Numbered from the stretch's first letter, positions 26,311 through 36,333 are shown. The stretch is 64,000 bases of DNA from Lactobacillus colini (GCF_017874575.1 NZ_JAGGLU010000001.1:248001-312000), one strand, 5' to 3'. Made by a program: numbers and translations. Notes: a model not told the origin generated them from the letters alone.

Positions 26311-28071
26311 TTATCCTAAGACACTAATTACTTCATCAACAATTTGTTCAGGAAGTAAGCCGTTTCTCTTGTAGATACTCTCACGACTTTCATTATCGGT
26401 GTATTCTTTCTTTTCACCGAAGTTCTTAACCATCATCTTAGTTGGTCCGTAGTAGCTAGCAATCTTTTGACCGAAACCACCAGAAATTTGATTATCTTCT
26501 AGAGTAATTACTAGTTCATGATCTTTGGTCAAGTCGTCTAACGCTTCGCTATCAAGATCAGAAGCTGATTTAGGATTAATCAAACTAGCATTAATATCTT
26601 TATCCTTGAGCAAGTCGCGAACTTGTTCACCTAAATGATAGAAGTCACCCAGGGCAATAATCGCAACTTTACTTCCACGCTCAATATCATAGTGAATAGT
26701 AGAGTAATCTTCACTAACTTCCTTGCCCATTGGTAACTTAAGCACAGGCATCTTAATTGCAACTGGATGCTTATCTTGCTTATTAGCCCACTCAAGCATT
26801 GAACGTAATTCATTTAGAGTAGTTGGTGCAAGATATTGCCAGTTAGGCCAGTTAGCAATCATCATATTATCAAATATACCAAGGTGTGTCTTTGATTGAC
26901 CAGAGATCCCTCCACCAGTTACAATCATCGTAATTGGAAGATCATTAGCTGCTATATCGTGTGAGAGTTGGTCGTAGGCTCTTTGCAAGAAAGTAGAGTT
27001 TTCAAATAAGATCGGCTTAGCGCCTTCCTTAACAGCACCTGCAGCGAAGGCGACAGATTCTTGCTCTGCAATACCAACATCCTTATAGTGTTCTGGATAA
27101 TTATCCTTAATATCAATCAAACCGAATACACTTGGAATAGCGGCATTAATGGCTAAGATATTTTCACCAGCTTTAATCTTGTCTTTAATGAAATCGACTG
27201 CAACAGACTTAGCACTTGGGGCATCTGATGATGGGATTTTAGTTTTATCAGTCTTTAAGTCAAATGGTAATACCCAATGGTGTTCACGCTCATGTTCAAC
27301 AGCAGGTTGATATCCTTTACCTTTGAGAGTGTTAATATGCAAGACGATAGGGTGGTCGACATCTTTAGTTGCCTTGAAAGCATCAATCATTGCTTGGATA
27401 TCATTACCATCAGCAACATAGCGATAATCAAATCCCATAGCAGTAAATGGATTATCAGCTGCCTTACCATTGCTGTCACGCAATTTCTTTAGTGCGGTTA
27501 CTACACCACCAACGTTCTCATCAATGGACATTTGATTATCATTAATTACAATCAATAGATTGTGCTTTTCAACGGCGGCATTATTTAAACCTTCAAAAGC
27601 CATACCACCAGTTAAACTACCATCACCAATTAAAGCAGCAATATTTTCATGCCCGCCTATCAAGTCACGTGCTCTAGCCATACCAGTTGCTAGTGCAATA
27701 GAAGTAGAAGTATGACCAACTGCATAATAGTCATAGGGGCCTTCATCAGGATTAGTATATGGAGTTACATCTTCATAGCGATCAGGATCTAACCAACCAT
27801 AAGCACGACCTGTGAGCATCTTGTGAGGATATGTTTGGTGAGAAACATCCCATACCATCTTATCTTCAGGGGCATTGAAGACATAGTGATAGGCAATAGT
27901 AGCTTCAACAATACCTAGATCAGGACCTAAGTGACCACCTTCAGCGCTATCTTTTTCTAGGATCAAAGTTCTGATTTCTTCAGCCAACTTTTTCATTTCA
28001 TCAAGTGAGAACTTCTTCAAATCTTGAGGATTTCCAATTTTATTTAATAAAAATTCTGGATGTTTATTCAT
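26311..28071 (-). CDS. dxs: 1-deoxy-D-xylulose-5-phosphate synthase-like enzyme
   Basis: 586-residue thiamine-diphosphate enzyme of the DXS/transketolase superfamily. Signs: GGHLGPDLGIVEATIAYHYVFNAPEDKMVWDVSHQTYPHKMLTGR, the ThDP motif IGDGSLTGGMAFEGLNNA...IVINDNQMSI, and a transketolase-like middle domain (GIAEQESVAFAAGAVKEG). DXS joins pyruvate and glyceraldehyde-3-phosphate to DXP. It is shorter than typical DXS (about 620), and the usual GGHLASSLG is GGHLGPDLG. Lactobacilli of this kind make isoprenoids by the mevalonate route, so DXP, if made, would go elsewhere or the enzyme has another substrate. AGGAGGAAATT precedes the start. Monocistronic. Confidence 0.82.
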   Translation of the reverse strand: MNKHPEFLLNKIGNPQDLKKFSLDEMKKLAEEIRTLILEKDSAEGGHLGPDLGIVEATIAYHYVFNAPEDKMVWDVSHQTYPHKMLTGRAYGWLDPDRYEDVTPYTNPDEGPYDYYAVGHTSTSIALATGMARARDLIGGHENIAALIGDGSLTGGMAFEGLNNAAVEKHNLLIVINDNQMSIDENVGGVVTALKKLRDSNGKAADNPFTAMGFDYRYVADGNDIQAMIDAFKATKDVDHPIVLHINTLKGKGYQPAVEHEREHHWVLPFDLKTDKTKIPSSDAPSAKSVAVDFIKDKIKAGENILAINAAIPSVFGLIDIKDNYPEHYKDVGIAEQESVAFAAGAVKEGAKPILFENSTFLQRAYDQLSHDIAANDLPITMIVTGGGISGQSKTHLGIFDNMMIANWPNWQYLAPTTLNELRSMLEWANKQDKHPVAIKMPVLKLPMGKEVSEDYSTIHYDIERGSKVAIIALGDFYHLGEQVRDLLKDKDINASLINPKSASDLDSEALDDLTKDHELVITLEDNQISGGFGQKIASYYGPTKMMVKNFGEKKEYTDNESRESIYKRNGLLPEQIVDEVISVLG

Positions 28072-28231
28072 AATTTCCTCCTAATCTAATTCAGTTACTT
28101 ATTATAAATTAGAAGATAAGAAAATAGAAATATTTAAATTATATGAAATATGATAACTAAAATGAATGATTAATTTTTCTAGATATTAAGTGCTACAATA
28201 GTAACTAAACTAAGTTAAGGAAGTGGAATAA

Positions 28232-29080
28232 GTGAAGACATCACTTGTTTTAGAAGGTGGAGCTATACGGGATATATTTACTATGGGGGTCTTGGATGTA
28301 TTCTATCACCATGGAATTCGTTTCGATCAAGCTGTAGGAGTATCTGCTGGGGCTGCATTTGGGGTAAACTTTAAATCGCATCAACCTGGTCGTGCTCTGC
28401 GCTATAACAAGAACTATGGTATGCGTGATGATTATGCAAGTTGGAAGCATTGGAGAAGTACCGGTGATTTATACAATGTAGATATGTGCTATCGATTAAT
28501 CCCTGATATCTTAGATCCATTTGATTATGATACGTTTGAAGAGGATCCGATGGATTTTTGGGTTTGTGCAACTGATATTGTTAGTGGTAAGCCGACTTTT
28601 TATAAGTTGAAGAATGGTCATGGAATTGATATGGAATGGATCCATGCTTCAGCTTCGATTCCAATCTTTGCCCAACCTGTCGAGATTAAAGGGCATTATT
28701 ATTGGGATGGCGGAGTAAGTGATTCAATTCCGATTGACTTCTTCCCTAGATTCGGTCCTACTAAGCAGGTAGTTATTACTACTCAGCCACGGAATTACCG
28801 CAAAGATCCTAAAGAAAATCGCCTACTATATCGACAAATATTTAAAAACAGCTTTCCAGCCGTTTATGAGAGATTAAGGACGCGAGCTGCAGACTACAAT
28901 GCAGTTTTAGAACAAATGAAACAACTAGAAACTAACAGTGAAATACTAGTAATTGCACCACCTGAACCAGTTGATGTTAAGACTATCAAGAATCCACCCC
29001 ATATGGTTCAAAGAGCCTATGATATGGGAACTAATCAGGGACTACGTTATTTAAGTCAAGTTAAGGGATTTATAGAATAA
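28232..29080 (+). CDS. patatin-like phospholipase (RssA/YlbK type)
   Basis: 282-residue cytoplasmic serine lipase-like protein with the Ser-Asp dyad. The oxyanion loop is EGGAIRDIFTMGV, the nucleophile is S38 in GVSAGAAFG, and the Asp is D159 in YYWDGGVSD. It starts with GTG at 28232, with AAGGAAGTGG upstream. The family hydrolyses acyl esters; the bacterial substrate is mostly unknown. The gene has its own terminator at 29078-29117. Confidence 0.88.
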   Translation: MKTSLVLEGGAIRDIFTMGVLDVFYHHGIRFDQAVGVSAGAAFGVNFKSHQPGRALRYNKNYGMRDDYASWKHWRSTGDLYNVDMCYRLIPDILDPFDYDTFEEDPMDFWVCATDIVSGKPTFYKLKNGHGIDMEWIHASASIPIFAQPVEIKGHYYWDGGVSDSIPIDFFPRFGPTKQVVITTQPRNYRKDPKENRLLYRQIFKNSFPAVYERLRTRAADYNAVLEQMKQLETNSEILVIAPPEPVDVKTIKNPPHMVQRAYDMGTNQGLRYLSQVKGFIE

Positions 29081-29117
29081 TGAATTGATATCGTTTTAAG
29101 ATATTGATTCATTATTT
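29078..29117 (+). terminator. intrinsic terminator
   Basis: AATGAAT..GATATC pairs with GATAT..GATTCATT, followed by ATTTTTTATT. Confidence 0.8.
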
Positions 29118-29186
29118 TTTATTGCACAAAATGTAAGCATTTTCATAATTTTTGCTACAATAGAATTAGTGAAAGAAGGTATGATT

Positions 29187-29888
29187 ATGGCTTATATTGA
29201 AGTAAAAAATAATCATAAAGTTTATCATTCTGGTGATAGTATAATTAATGCCAATCGCGATATTTCATTTGAAGTTAATCAGGGCGAGTTAGTCATTATC
29301 TTAGGCTCTTCTGGTGCTGGTAAGTCAACCTTGCTCAATATCTTGGGTGGGATGGATACTAATACTAGTGGTCATGTAATTATTGATGGAAAAGATATTT
29401 CTCAGTACGATGCTAAACAACTAACAACTTATCGTCGTAATGATGTAGGATTTATCTTTCAGTTTTACAACTTAGTGCCAAATCTGACCGCAAAGGAAAA
29501 TGTAGAGCTAGCTTCTGAAATCGTTAAAAATGCGATGGATGCTGATGAGGCATTAGATAAGGTGGGCTTGAGCAAAAGAAAGAACAACTTTCCCGCTCAG
29601 CTATCTGGTGGTGAGCAGCAGCGGGTAGCAATCGCGCGGGCAATTGCTAAAAATCCTAAATTATTGTTATGTGATGAACCGACTGGGGCACTAGATTATC
29701 AGACAGGCAAGAAAGTCTTGCGTATTTTGCAAGATATGAGTAGAAAATATGGTTCCACAGTTTTAATTGTTACTCATAATAGCGCACTAACACCAATTGC
29801 AGATAAGGTAATTAAAATTCATGATGGCAGTGTCGCTGAGATTAAGGAGAATCCCTACCCTGCAGATATATCAACAATTGAATGGTAG
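29187..29888 (+). CDS. ABC transporter ATP-binding protein (MacB/LolD type)
   Basis: 233-residue ATPase: Walker [11 protein letters not shown]-loop [18 protein letters not shown], signature [14 protein letters not shown], Walker [13 protein letters not shown] and switch His in IVTHNS. The FYNLVP/ENVELA pattern is typical of the LolD/MacB/FtsE group that pairs with FtsX-like permeases. ATG 29187 has AAGAAGG 7 bp upstream; nearer upstream starts lack spacing. It is followed directly by the permease gene. Confidence 0.92.
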   Translation: MAYIEVKNNHKVYHSGDSIINANRDISFEVNQGELVIILGSSGAGKSTLLNILGGMDTNTSGHVIIDGKDISQYDAKQLTTYRRNDVGFIFQFYNLVPNLTAKENVELASEIVKNAMDADEALDKVGLSKRKNNFPAQLSGGEQQRVAIARAIAKNPKLLLCDEPTGALDYQTGKKVLRILQDMSRKYGSTVLIVTHNSALTPIADKVIKIHDGSVAEIKENPYPADISTIEW

Positions 29889-29897
29889 GTGAGTATG

Positions 29898-32429
29898 ATG
29901 AAAGAAAAGAAGCTTTTTAAGGATGCTCTTCAAGCTATCCCTAATTCATTAGGTCGCTACTTAGCTATCATCTTGTTAATTGCCTTAGGGACTTTAGCCT
30001 TCGTAGGATTAAGGATGACTGGACCAGATATGCGGATGTCAGCTAGTGAATTCTTTAATCAATATCATCTTGCTGACGTAACCATAACTTCTAACTATGG
30101 ATTAAATCACGCAGATCAAAATACTATTGATAAGCAAGCCAACATTAAGCAAGTATCTTGGGGCTATTATCAAGATGCAGAGATTGAAGACAGAAGTGAC
30201 ACAATTAGGATATTTTCAAATTCTAAAAAGATTTCTAGTTATGAACTTATCAGTGGTAGGATGCCAGCTAATGATCATGAGCTAGCCTTGTCCTATCTAA
30301 TGAATAAAAATTATCACCTTGGTCAAAAAGTTACCCTTAAAAGGAAAGGTATTCTTAAAAATAAAACCTATCGAATAGTTGGCTTTGTGAAATCAAGCGA
30401 ATACTTGGATAAAAATCAAATCGCCCAAACCAACTTAGGTACTGGCAAATTAACAGGAATAGGAGTAACTACAAGTAATGCTTTCAATAGCAAGTCTTAT
30501 CAAATTGCGCGAATAATTTTTAAAGATACGGCCAACCTAAGCCCCTTTTCAACAAAATATCGTAACCAAGTCTATCACAACCAAAAGCACTTGCTAACAT
30601 CACTAAATAAAAATCGTGCTTCCAAATATCAAAGTGCCAAAAAACAAGTTCAAGACCAAGCTAAACAACAATTCCTATCTAAGCTGGCTAGGCATTCAAC
30701 TTCAATTACTCCTAATCAAATAAAGATCCCTACATTTAAGATTAAATTGCCTTATCCTAGCTATACGATTAGTAGCAGAGAAGACAGTATAGGGTATTCT
30801 TCATATCGAGCTGACGCTGAACGTGTTGAAGTATTGGCAGCGGTCTTTCCTACATTTTTGTTTGCAGTAGCAGCACTAGTATCGTTAACAACAATGATGC
30901 GGTTTGTCGAAGAAGAACGTGCCAATATTGGCTTACTTAAGGCTTTAGGATATAGCAATATGGCTGTTAGGTTGAAGTTCTTGATATATAGCACTTCAGC
31001 AGCAATTATTGGAGTAGCGCTTGGAGCAAGCGTAGGTTATACTTTCTTACCTAATATGATTACTAAGGCCTATACGGTTAACTCAACTTTAGCTAGTAAT
31101 CTGCACCTATACTTTTTATGGTCACCTGTTTTAGTTTCATTATTGGTAGCCTTGTTAGCTACAAGTGTAATTTCCATAATAACACTTGATGCAACTCTAC
31201 ATGAGAAGCCAACCAGACTAATGTTACCTAAGACACCTAAGTATGGGTCGCGTATTCTATTAGAGAGAGCAACATTTATTTGGAAGCATTTAAGCTTTTC
31301 TGCTAAAGTCACTGCCCGCAATATCTTTCGTTACAAGAGTAGGATGCTAATGACTATTATGGGAATCGCTGGTTGTACTGGACTGTTAGTAATGGGATTA
31401 GGAATTCGTGATTCACTTCAAGGGATTAGCGATATTCAATATTCCCAAATCATGAAAAATGACATAATTGCCCTGACTAATCAGCAAATAACTCAGAAGC
31501 AGAAGATTAACTTAAGGAAGACCTTGCATGACTCTAAGATTAGGAATTATCAAGCTGCTCATTATGCTCAATTGACGAAGCATCTAGATAAGAGCGGGGC
31601 TACTGAGAATGTAATATTGATTGCGGCGGGGGATGCAACCAAGTTCAAAGATGTGATTAACTTAAGGAACCGCCAGACTAAGGAACAATTATCATTAAAA
31701 GACAATAGTATAGTAATTTCAGAAAAGCTCGCTAAAATCCTTAATGCTAAAGTTGGTTCTATCATCAATCTTAATGAAGGCAACAAGAGCTATAGCTTCA
31801 AAGTCGGTGGGATTAGCGAGATGTATATTGGTCACTATATCTTCATGAATAGGCATGAGTTCACAAAGACAATGGGAAGCAAATATACAACCAATGCGTA
31901 CCTGATTACTATGAAGAAAAGAAGTGAGGTTAATCAGATAAGTCGGAAACTGATGAAGCAAGCCGATGTTCAGACTATTATCTCTAATTCAAGTAATAGT
32001 AAATTATTAACTGGCTTTACGGGTAGCTTGAATCAAGTTATCTTAATTCTAGTTCTGATATCTTCGCTCCTAGCAGTAGTAGTAATTTATAATTTGACTA
32101 ATATTAATATTGCCGAAAGAATCCGAGAGCTTTCTACAGTTAAAGTCTTAGGCTTCTATGACGAAGAAGCAACTATGTATATTTACCGCGAAACCATTAT
32201 CTTATCACTGATTGGAATATTATTTGGCTTTGGATTCGGTTGGTGGCTCCATCACTTCATAATTACGAACTTGCCACCAGATATGGCAATGTTTAATCCA
32301 GCAATGTATCCAATGAATTTTATAGTATCAGCACTAATTCCAGCGGTTATTACCTTGGTTATGTCTATAGCAGTCTATCATCAGATTAAGAGAATAAATA
32401 TGCTTGATGCTCTAAAATCAGTAGAGTAA
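29898..32429 (+). CDS. FtsX-like ABC transporter permease
   Basis: About 843 residues with two FtsX modules. One helix near the N-terminus is followed by an extracellular domain of roughly 250 residues, three helices (around AVFPTFLFAVAALVSLTTMMRFVEEERANIGLLKALGYS), a central helix, a second extracellular domain, and three C-terminal helices (LLAVVVIYNLTNINIAERIRELSTVKVLGF). The repeated (I/R)...L(K/R)ALG / VKVLGF motif is diagnostic. Such systems work as mechanotransmission exporters or peptide sensors rather than nutrient uptake. AGGTGA suits the ATG at 29898 best. Cargo unknown; there is no regulator next to it. Confidence 0.88.
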   Translation: MKEKKLFKDALQAIPNSLGRYLAIILLIALGTLAFVGLRMTGPDMRMSASEFFNQYHLADVTITSNYGLNHADQNTIDKQANIKQVSWGYYQDAEIEDRSDTIRIFSNSKKISSYELISGRMPANDHELALSYLMNKNYHLGQKVTLKRKGILKNKTYRIVGFVKSSEYLDKNQIAQTNLGTGKLTGIGVTTSNAFNSKSYQIARIIFKDTANLSPFSTKYRNQVYHNQKHLLTSLNKNRASKYQSAKKQVQDQAKQQFLSKLARHSTSITPNQIKIPTFKIKLPYPSYTISSREDSIGYSSYRADAERVEVLAAVFPTFLFAVAALVSLTTMMRFVEEERANIGLLKALGYSNMAVRLKFLIYSTSAAIIGVALGASVGYTFLPNMITKAYTVNSTLASNLHLYFLWSPVLVSLLVALLATSVISIITLDATLHEKPTRLMLPKTPKYGSRILLERATFIWKHLSFSAKVTARNIFRYKSRMLMTIMGIAGCTGLLVMGLGIRDSLQGISDIQYSQIMKNDIIALTNQQITQKQKINLRKTLHDSKIRNYQAAHYAQLTKHLDKSGATENVILIAAGDATKFKDVINLRNRQTKEQLSLKDNSIVISEKLAKILNAKVGSIINLNEGNKSYSFKVGGISEMYIGHYIFMNRHEFTKTMGSKYTTNAYLITMKKRSEVNQISRKLMKQADVQTIISNSSNSKLLTGFTGSLNQVILILVLISSLLAVVVIYNLTNINIAERIRELSTVKVLGFYDEEATMYIYRETIILSLIGILFGFGFGWWLHHFIITNLPPDMAMFNPAMYPMNFIVSALIPAVITLVMSIAVYHQIKRINMLDALKSVE

Positions 32430-32517
32430 TTAAACAGAAAGAAGATTTGGAAGTACTAATAAAGCGCAAAATTTAAACTTATAATTATATATTTGTATAG
32501 TATTTAAAACTTTATTA

Positions 32518-32550
32518 TAACAGTTTTTTTGAGAAAAACTGTTATTTTTG
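32518..32550 (+). terminator. intrinsic terminator
   Basis: ATAACAGTTTTT pairs with AAAAACTGTTAT, followed by TTTTG; about 90 bp behind the permease stop. Confidence 0.8.
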
Positions 32551-32647
32551 TATAGAAAAAATAAATTTTTAACTAAATTATTAATATAAATATTAAATTT
32601 GTTTTATGATACAATAAATTTAAAAATAAATAGTAGAGGTGAAGTAG

Positions 32648-33322
32648 ATGGAATATTTAAAATTATTAGGAATTTTAATCATAATTTTAGGATTTGTTCT
32701 TCATTGGGATACAACAGCAGTTGTCGTTATTGCTGCGATTGTAACAGGAATATTTTCAGGGATGGATATTGTTACCTTATTACAAACAATTGGTAAAAGC
32801 TTTGTCGACAATCGCATGGTATCATTGTTCTTCTTGACCTTACCAATGATTGGATTAGTAGAATCGTATGGGTTAAAGGACTATGCAGTTCAAGCGATTA
32901 AACGGTTAAAAAAGATGACAGCTGGCAGGATTCTTAATATTTATTTGTTAATTAGAGAATTAACAGGAATATTTGGAATCTCTTTGCAAGGTCAAGTCCA
33001 ATTTGTAAGACCTTTGATTGCACCAATGATTGCAGCCGCAGTTGAAGATCAAAATAACCGTAAGTTATCAGAAGCTGAGCTTGACTTAGTTAAGGGACGC
33101 AGTGCTGCAGTTGACAATATGGGTAACTTCTTTGCCCAGAATTTATTTGTGGCTTCAGGTGGTGTTTTACTGATCGCTTCAACGATGAAGTCACTAGGAT
33201 ATAAGGTTAATCCAGTTGAAATAGTGATTAACTCGATACCAGTTGCTATTGTTACTTTTGTTTTAGTTTTTGCTTATAATTTATACTTTGACAAAAAATT
33301 GCAAAAGGGAGGAATCCAATAA
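32648..33322 (+). CDS. DUF969 membrane protein (predicted transporter subunit)
   Basis: 224 residues, mostly hydrophobic with about five helices. Segments TVGKSFVDNRMVSLFFLTLPMIGLVE-like and GISLQGQVQFVRPLIAPM, with GRSAAVDNMGNFFAQNLFVASGG, match DUF969. DUF969 and DUF979 always travel together and are thought to form one permease. The gene overlaps the DUF979 gene by 1 bp and is followed by pcp, so it is a candidate for pyroglutamate (5-oxoproline) or pyroglutamyl-peptide transport. This role is inferred from context. GAGGTGAAGTAG is the ribosome binding site. Confidence 0.82.
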   Translation: MEYLKLLGILIIILGFVLHWDTTAVVVIAAIVTGIFSGMDIVTLLQTIGKSFVDNRMVSLFFLTLPMIGLVESYGLKDYAVQAIKRLKKMTAGRILNIYLLIRELTGIFGISLQGQVQFVRPLIAPMIAAAVEDQNNRKLSEAELDLVKGRSAAVDNMGNFFAQNLFVASGGVLLIASTMKSLGYKVNPVEIVINSIPVAIVTFVLVFAYNLYFDKKLQKGGIQ

Positions 33323-34245
33323 TGCAAAATATTGTTAACGTAATATTGCCGGTATTTTATGGCATTATTGGATTATTCATGCTCTTTGCAGCAATTGAAT
33401 CCTTCCGTGATAAAAGTAATCCAGCTCGGTATGGTACAGCTGTGTTTTGGCTTATCTTAGCAATTATTTTCGCATTTGGTAATATATTGCCATCTCTAAT
33501 TGTCGGAATATTGGTAGTTTTGATAGGTATATTAGCTTTATTCAAGCAGATCAAAGTTGGCAATGTGCCTAAAGTAGAGCCTAAAAAGGCAAGTCAAGCT
33601 GCTAAAAGATTGGGTGCTAAGGTATTTATACCAAGTGTTGTACTAGCTGCAGTTTCAATTATTGTTGCTCAGTTCACTCCTTTAGGTGGGCAAGTTGGTA
33701 TTGGTATTGGCGCAGTTGCTTCATTATTGGTAGCAGTAATATTAACTAAAGCTAAAACACGTGAAGTTTATACAGATACGCAAAGAATGGTAAGAAGCAT
33801 CGGCGAACCTGGTATCTTGCCACAACTATTAGCAATGCTAGGCGTAGTCTTTACTGCTGCAGGCGTTGGAAAATTAACCGCTAGCTTAATCAGTAATGTG
33901 TTTCCAGCAGGTAATCATCTTCTAGGTGTGGTTCTGTACTGTGTATCAATGGCACTATTTACTTATATAATGGGCAATGCCTTCGCGGCTTTTGCAGTAA
34001 TCACTGCAGCAATTGGTATTCCGTTTGTTATTGCACAAGGCGCTAATCCAGCGGTGGTTGCCGCAATTGGGATGACATCAGGATATTGCGGTACTTTATT
34101 AACACCGATGGCTGCTAATTTCAATACTTTACCGGTAGCTCTTTTAGAGATGAAAGATCAAATGGGTGTTATTAAGCAGCAATTACCGATTGCGATCTTA
34201 CTTTTGATAATACAAATATTGTTAATGTATTTCTTAGCATTCTAG
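33322..34245 (+). CDS. DUF979 membrane protein (predicted transporter subunit)
   Basis: 307 residues with about nine hydrophobic segments and the DUF979 landmarks YGIIGLFMLFAAIESFRDKSNPARYGTA and IGMTSGYCGTLLTPMAANFN. The last motif resembles the substrate-binding hairpins of ion-transporter superfamily members. It overlaps DUF969 by 1 bp (ATAATG) and has GGAGG upstream. With DUF969 it probably makes a single carrier. pcp follows after 15 bp. Confidence 0.82.
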   Translation: MQNIVNVILPVFYGIIGLFMLFAAIESFRDKSNPARYGTAVFWLILAIIFAFGNILPSLIVGILVVLIGILALFKQIKVGNVPKVEPKKASQAAKRLGAKVFIPSVVLAAVSIIVAQFTPLGGQVGIGIGAVASLLVAVILTKAKTREVYTDTQRMVRSIGEPGILPQLLAMLGVVFTAAGVGKLTASLISNVFPAGNHLLGVVLYCVSMALFTYIMGNAFAAFAVITAAIGIPFVIAQGANPAVVAAIGMTSGYCGTLLTPMAANFNTLPVALLEMKDQMGVIKQQLPIAILLLIIQILLMYFLAF

Positions 34246-34260
34246 ATTAAGGAGAGAATT

Positions 34261-34908
34261 ATGAAGATTTTAGTAACAGGATTTGATCCATTTGGTGGCG
34301 ATAAAATTAATCCAGCTATTGAAGCAGTTAAGCTATTACCAGATAAAGTAAAAGGTGCGGAAATAATCAAACTTGAAATTCCAACAGTTTTCAATAAATG
34401 TGCTGAAGTAGTTAAGGCAGCGATTAAGAAGTACCAACCTGATTATGTTCTGAATGTAGGACAAGCTGGTGGAAGATATGCTTTAACACCAGAGAGAATC
34501 GCAATCAATATCGACGACGGTCGCATCCCTGATAATGATGGTTATCAGCCACTAGGTGAAGCAATTCATGAAGATGGAGAAACTGCTTACTTCACACAAC
34601 TTCCAATTAAGGCAGAAGCCAAGGCAATTAGAGAAGCAGGTATTCCAGCAGAAGTATCTAATACTGCTGGCACCTATGTCTGCAATCATATCATGTACCA
34701 GGTACAATACATGCGTGACAAGGAGTTTCCTAATATCAAAGCTGGCTTTATTCACATTCCATTTCTGCCAGAGCAAGTTGTTAACCGACCTGGTGTTGCT
34801 TCAATGTCATTAGATGATATTGTAAAGGGCTTAACGGCAGCTCTCGGTGCAATTGTTGAACGTGATGGTCAAGGGGATCTTGTTGCCGTGGAAGGGAAAA
34901 CACATTAA
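34261..34908 (+). CDS. pcp: pyroglutamyl-peptidase I (pyrrolidone-carboxylate peptidase)
   Basis: 215-residue cytoplasmic cysteine peptidase that removes N-terminal pyroglutamate from peptides. The C15 triad is complete: E78 (LTPERIAIN), C141 ([14 protein letters not shown]) and H165 ([11 protein letters not shown]). Start [10 protein letters not shown] motif and length match the family. AAGGAGAGAATT is the ribosome binding site. Third gene of the DUF969-DUF979-pcp operon; terminator at 34930-34972. Confidence 0.95.
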   Translation: MKILVTGFDPFGGDKINPAIEAVKLLPDKVKGAEIIKLEIPTVFNKCAEVVKAAIKKYQPDYVLNVGQAGGRYALTPERIAINIDDGRIPDNDGYQPLGEAIHEDGETAYFTQLPIKAEAKAIREAGIPAEVSNTAGTYVCNHIMYQVQYMRDKEFPNIKAGFIHIPFLPEQVVNRPGVASMSLDDIVKGLTAALGAIVERDGQGDLVAVEGKTH

Positions 34909-34929
34909 ATAAAAACATTATAGTGAAAA

Positions 34930-34972
34930 AACGTAGAAATAGATTCAATTATAATCTGTTTCTACGTTTTTG
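34930..34972. terminator. bidirectional intrinsic terminator
   Basis: AAAAACGTAGAAA.AGATT pairs with AATCT.TTTCTACGTTTTT. It separates pcp from the convergent lyase gene ending at 34987. Confidence 0.85.
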
Positions 34973-34986
34973 ATTTTAGGAGCAAT

Positions 34987-36333
34987 TTAATTGCTCCACT
35001 TTCTTAAAACATCGTCAACTTCTTTTTGACAAACACCAATATAATTTTGAGGATTTAATAGTTCCTTGATTTCTTCTTTACTCATCACTGCAGTGATACG
35101 TTTGTCCTCGGATAGAACATCAAGTAGATGCTTATGATTATTGAAAGAGTCTTGAGCGTCTTCATAAACAACTTCATGAGCTGGTTGTCGACCTAGTTTC
35201 TCACCTAAAACTAGCATAATTCGTTCGCTAACAATGGCACCATTCGTCATGTTTAAGTTATCTTTGATTCGATCTTCATGAACAATCATAGTATTGCAAA
35301 CGCTGCTTAACTTTTTCAAGGCAGCCGATAGTAATAGAAATATACGTCCAAAATAACTTTGTTCAGTAGACCAGGTAACGTCTCGTTCATCAACAACAAA
35401 CATTGCTGACAAGGCCATTTGAGACGAATTTTGCACTTCATGACAGTTGGAAACAATGACATCACAAATCATTGGGTTGCGTTTTTGTGGCATAGTGCTA
35501 GATGATATCTTTCCTAAAGTAAAGCCTTCCTCTAATTCACCAATTTCCGTTCTTTGTAATTCCATGATGCTAAGAGCAATTTTTCCAATAGTGCCAGCTA
35601 AAATTGCATTGTATGATGCTAATTTAGCAAATCTATCACGTGCTACATGCCAAGTTATAGTAGGAGAGTTTAAATTAAGTAGCTCACACATCCTATTGCG
35701 AACTTCGATTCCTTTATCACCTAGAGAAGCAATCGAACCAGCTGCACCACCGAATTGTCCAACAAAATCGTGATCATAAAAGCATTTTAAGGATTTGATA
35801 TCTCTTCCTAATTCATCAGCCCAAACAGCAAATTTATAACCTAAAGTAATAGGAACTGCTTGTTGGGTGTTGGTTCTACCTGCCATAACCAGATTACGGT
35901 ATTTTTTAGCCTTTACTAATAATTTACTTTGAATTTCTTCTGCGTTTTTAATAATTAATTTAGTTGCTTGTTTGAATTGTAAAACTAAGCTAGTATCGAG
36001 TAGATCTTGAGTCGTAGCGCCCCAGTGAATCCATCTTGCTGCATCAGGTGAAACAATGGAACTCAAATATCGAATTTGTGGCATTAGTGGGTGACTGGTT
36101 TTAGCAATTTCCGTTCTAATTACATCCATATCAAATTTTTCAACAGAAGACTGTTCCTTAATCTCTCGAGCTGCTTTTTCAGGAATAATGCTGCTTTCGG
36201 CTTCCGCTTGGGCTAAAGCAGACCAGATATCTAGCCAAGTCTGTATTTGGTTTTTCTCACTGAAAACTTGTCTCATTTCTTCAGTGCCATATTGATTTTT
36301 ATAAATTGGTGAATCATAAGGTGTGCTTGTCAT
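34987..36333 (-). CDS. fumarase/aspartase superfamily lyase (adenylosuccinate lyase / CMLE-like)
   Basis: 448 residues. The superfamily signature SSTMPQKRNPM carries the catalytic Ser loop, and the other conserved regions are TSHPLMPQIRYL, IHWGATTQDLLDTSLVLQ and AGRTNTQQAVPITLGYKFAVW. The TTQDLLDT and GRTNTQQAVP forms are closer to 3-carboxy-muconate cycloisomerase/adenylosuccinate lyase-like proteins than to fumarase. The reaction would be elimination releasing fumarate, or the reverse. It lies after, and overlaps by 20 bp, the LysR gene, opposite to the dehydratase operon, so it probably serves that pathway instead of purine synthesis. Confidence 0.85.
   Translation of the reverse strand: MTSTPYDSPIYKNQYGTEEMRQVFSEKNQIQTWLDIWSALAQAEAESSIIPEKAAREIKEQSSVEKFDMDVIRTEIAKTSHPLMPQIRYLSSIVSPDAARWIHWGATTQDLLDTSLVLQFKQATKLIIKNAEEIQSKLLVKAKKYRNLVMAGRTNTQQAVPITLGYKFAVWADELGRDIKSLKCFYDHDFVGQFGGAAGSIASLGDKGIEVRNRMCELLNLNSPTITWHVARDRFAKLASYNAILAGTIGKIALSIMELQRTEIGELEEGFTLGKISSSTMPQKRNPMICDVIVSNCHEVQNSSQMALSAMFVVDERDVTWSTEQSYFGRIFLLLSAALKKLSSVCNTMIVHEDRIKDNLNMTNGAIVSERIMLVLGEKLGRQPAHEVVYEDAQDSFNNHKHLLDVLSEDKRITAVMSKEEIKELLNPQNYIGVCQKEVDDVLRKWSN

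Noticed and set aside
26311-28071. Evidence for the MEP isoprenoid pathway
   Set aside because: Only a DXS-like gene is present; no other MEP gene is in the window, and lactobacilli of this kind use mevalonate.
29187-32429. Bacteriocin-immunity ABC system
   Set aside because: No peptide precursor, immunity gene or two-component system is adjacent; only the general MacB/FtsX-type annotation can be supported.
32599-32796. 65-codon frame overlapping DUF969
   Set aside because: Out of frame with a clear DUF969 gene that has a good ribosome binding site; Cys-rich composition is typical of a shadow frame.
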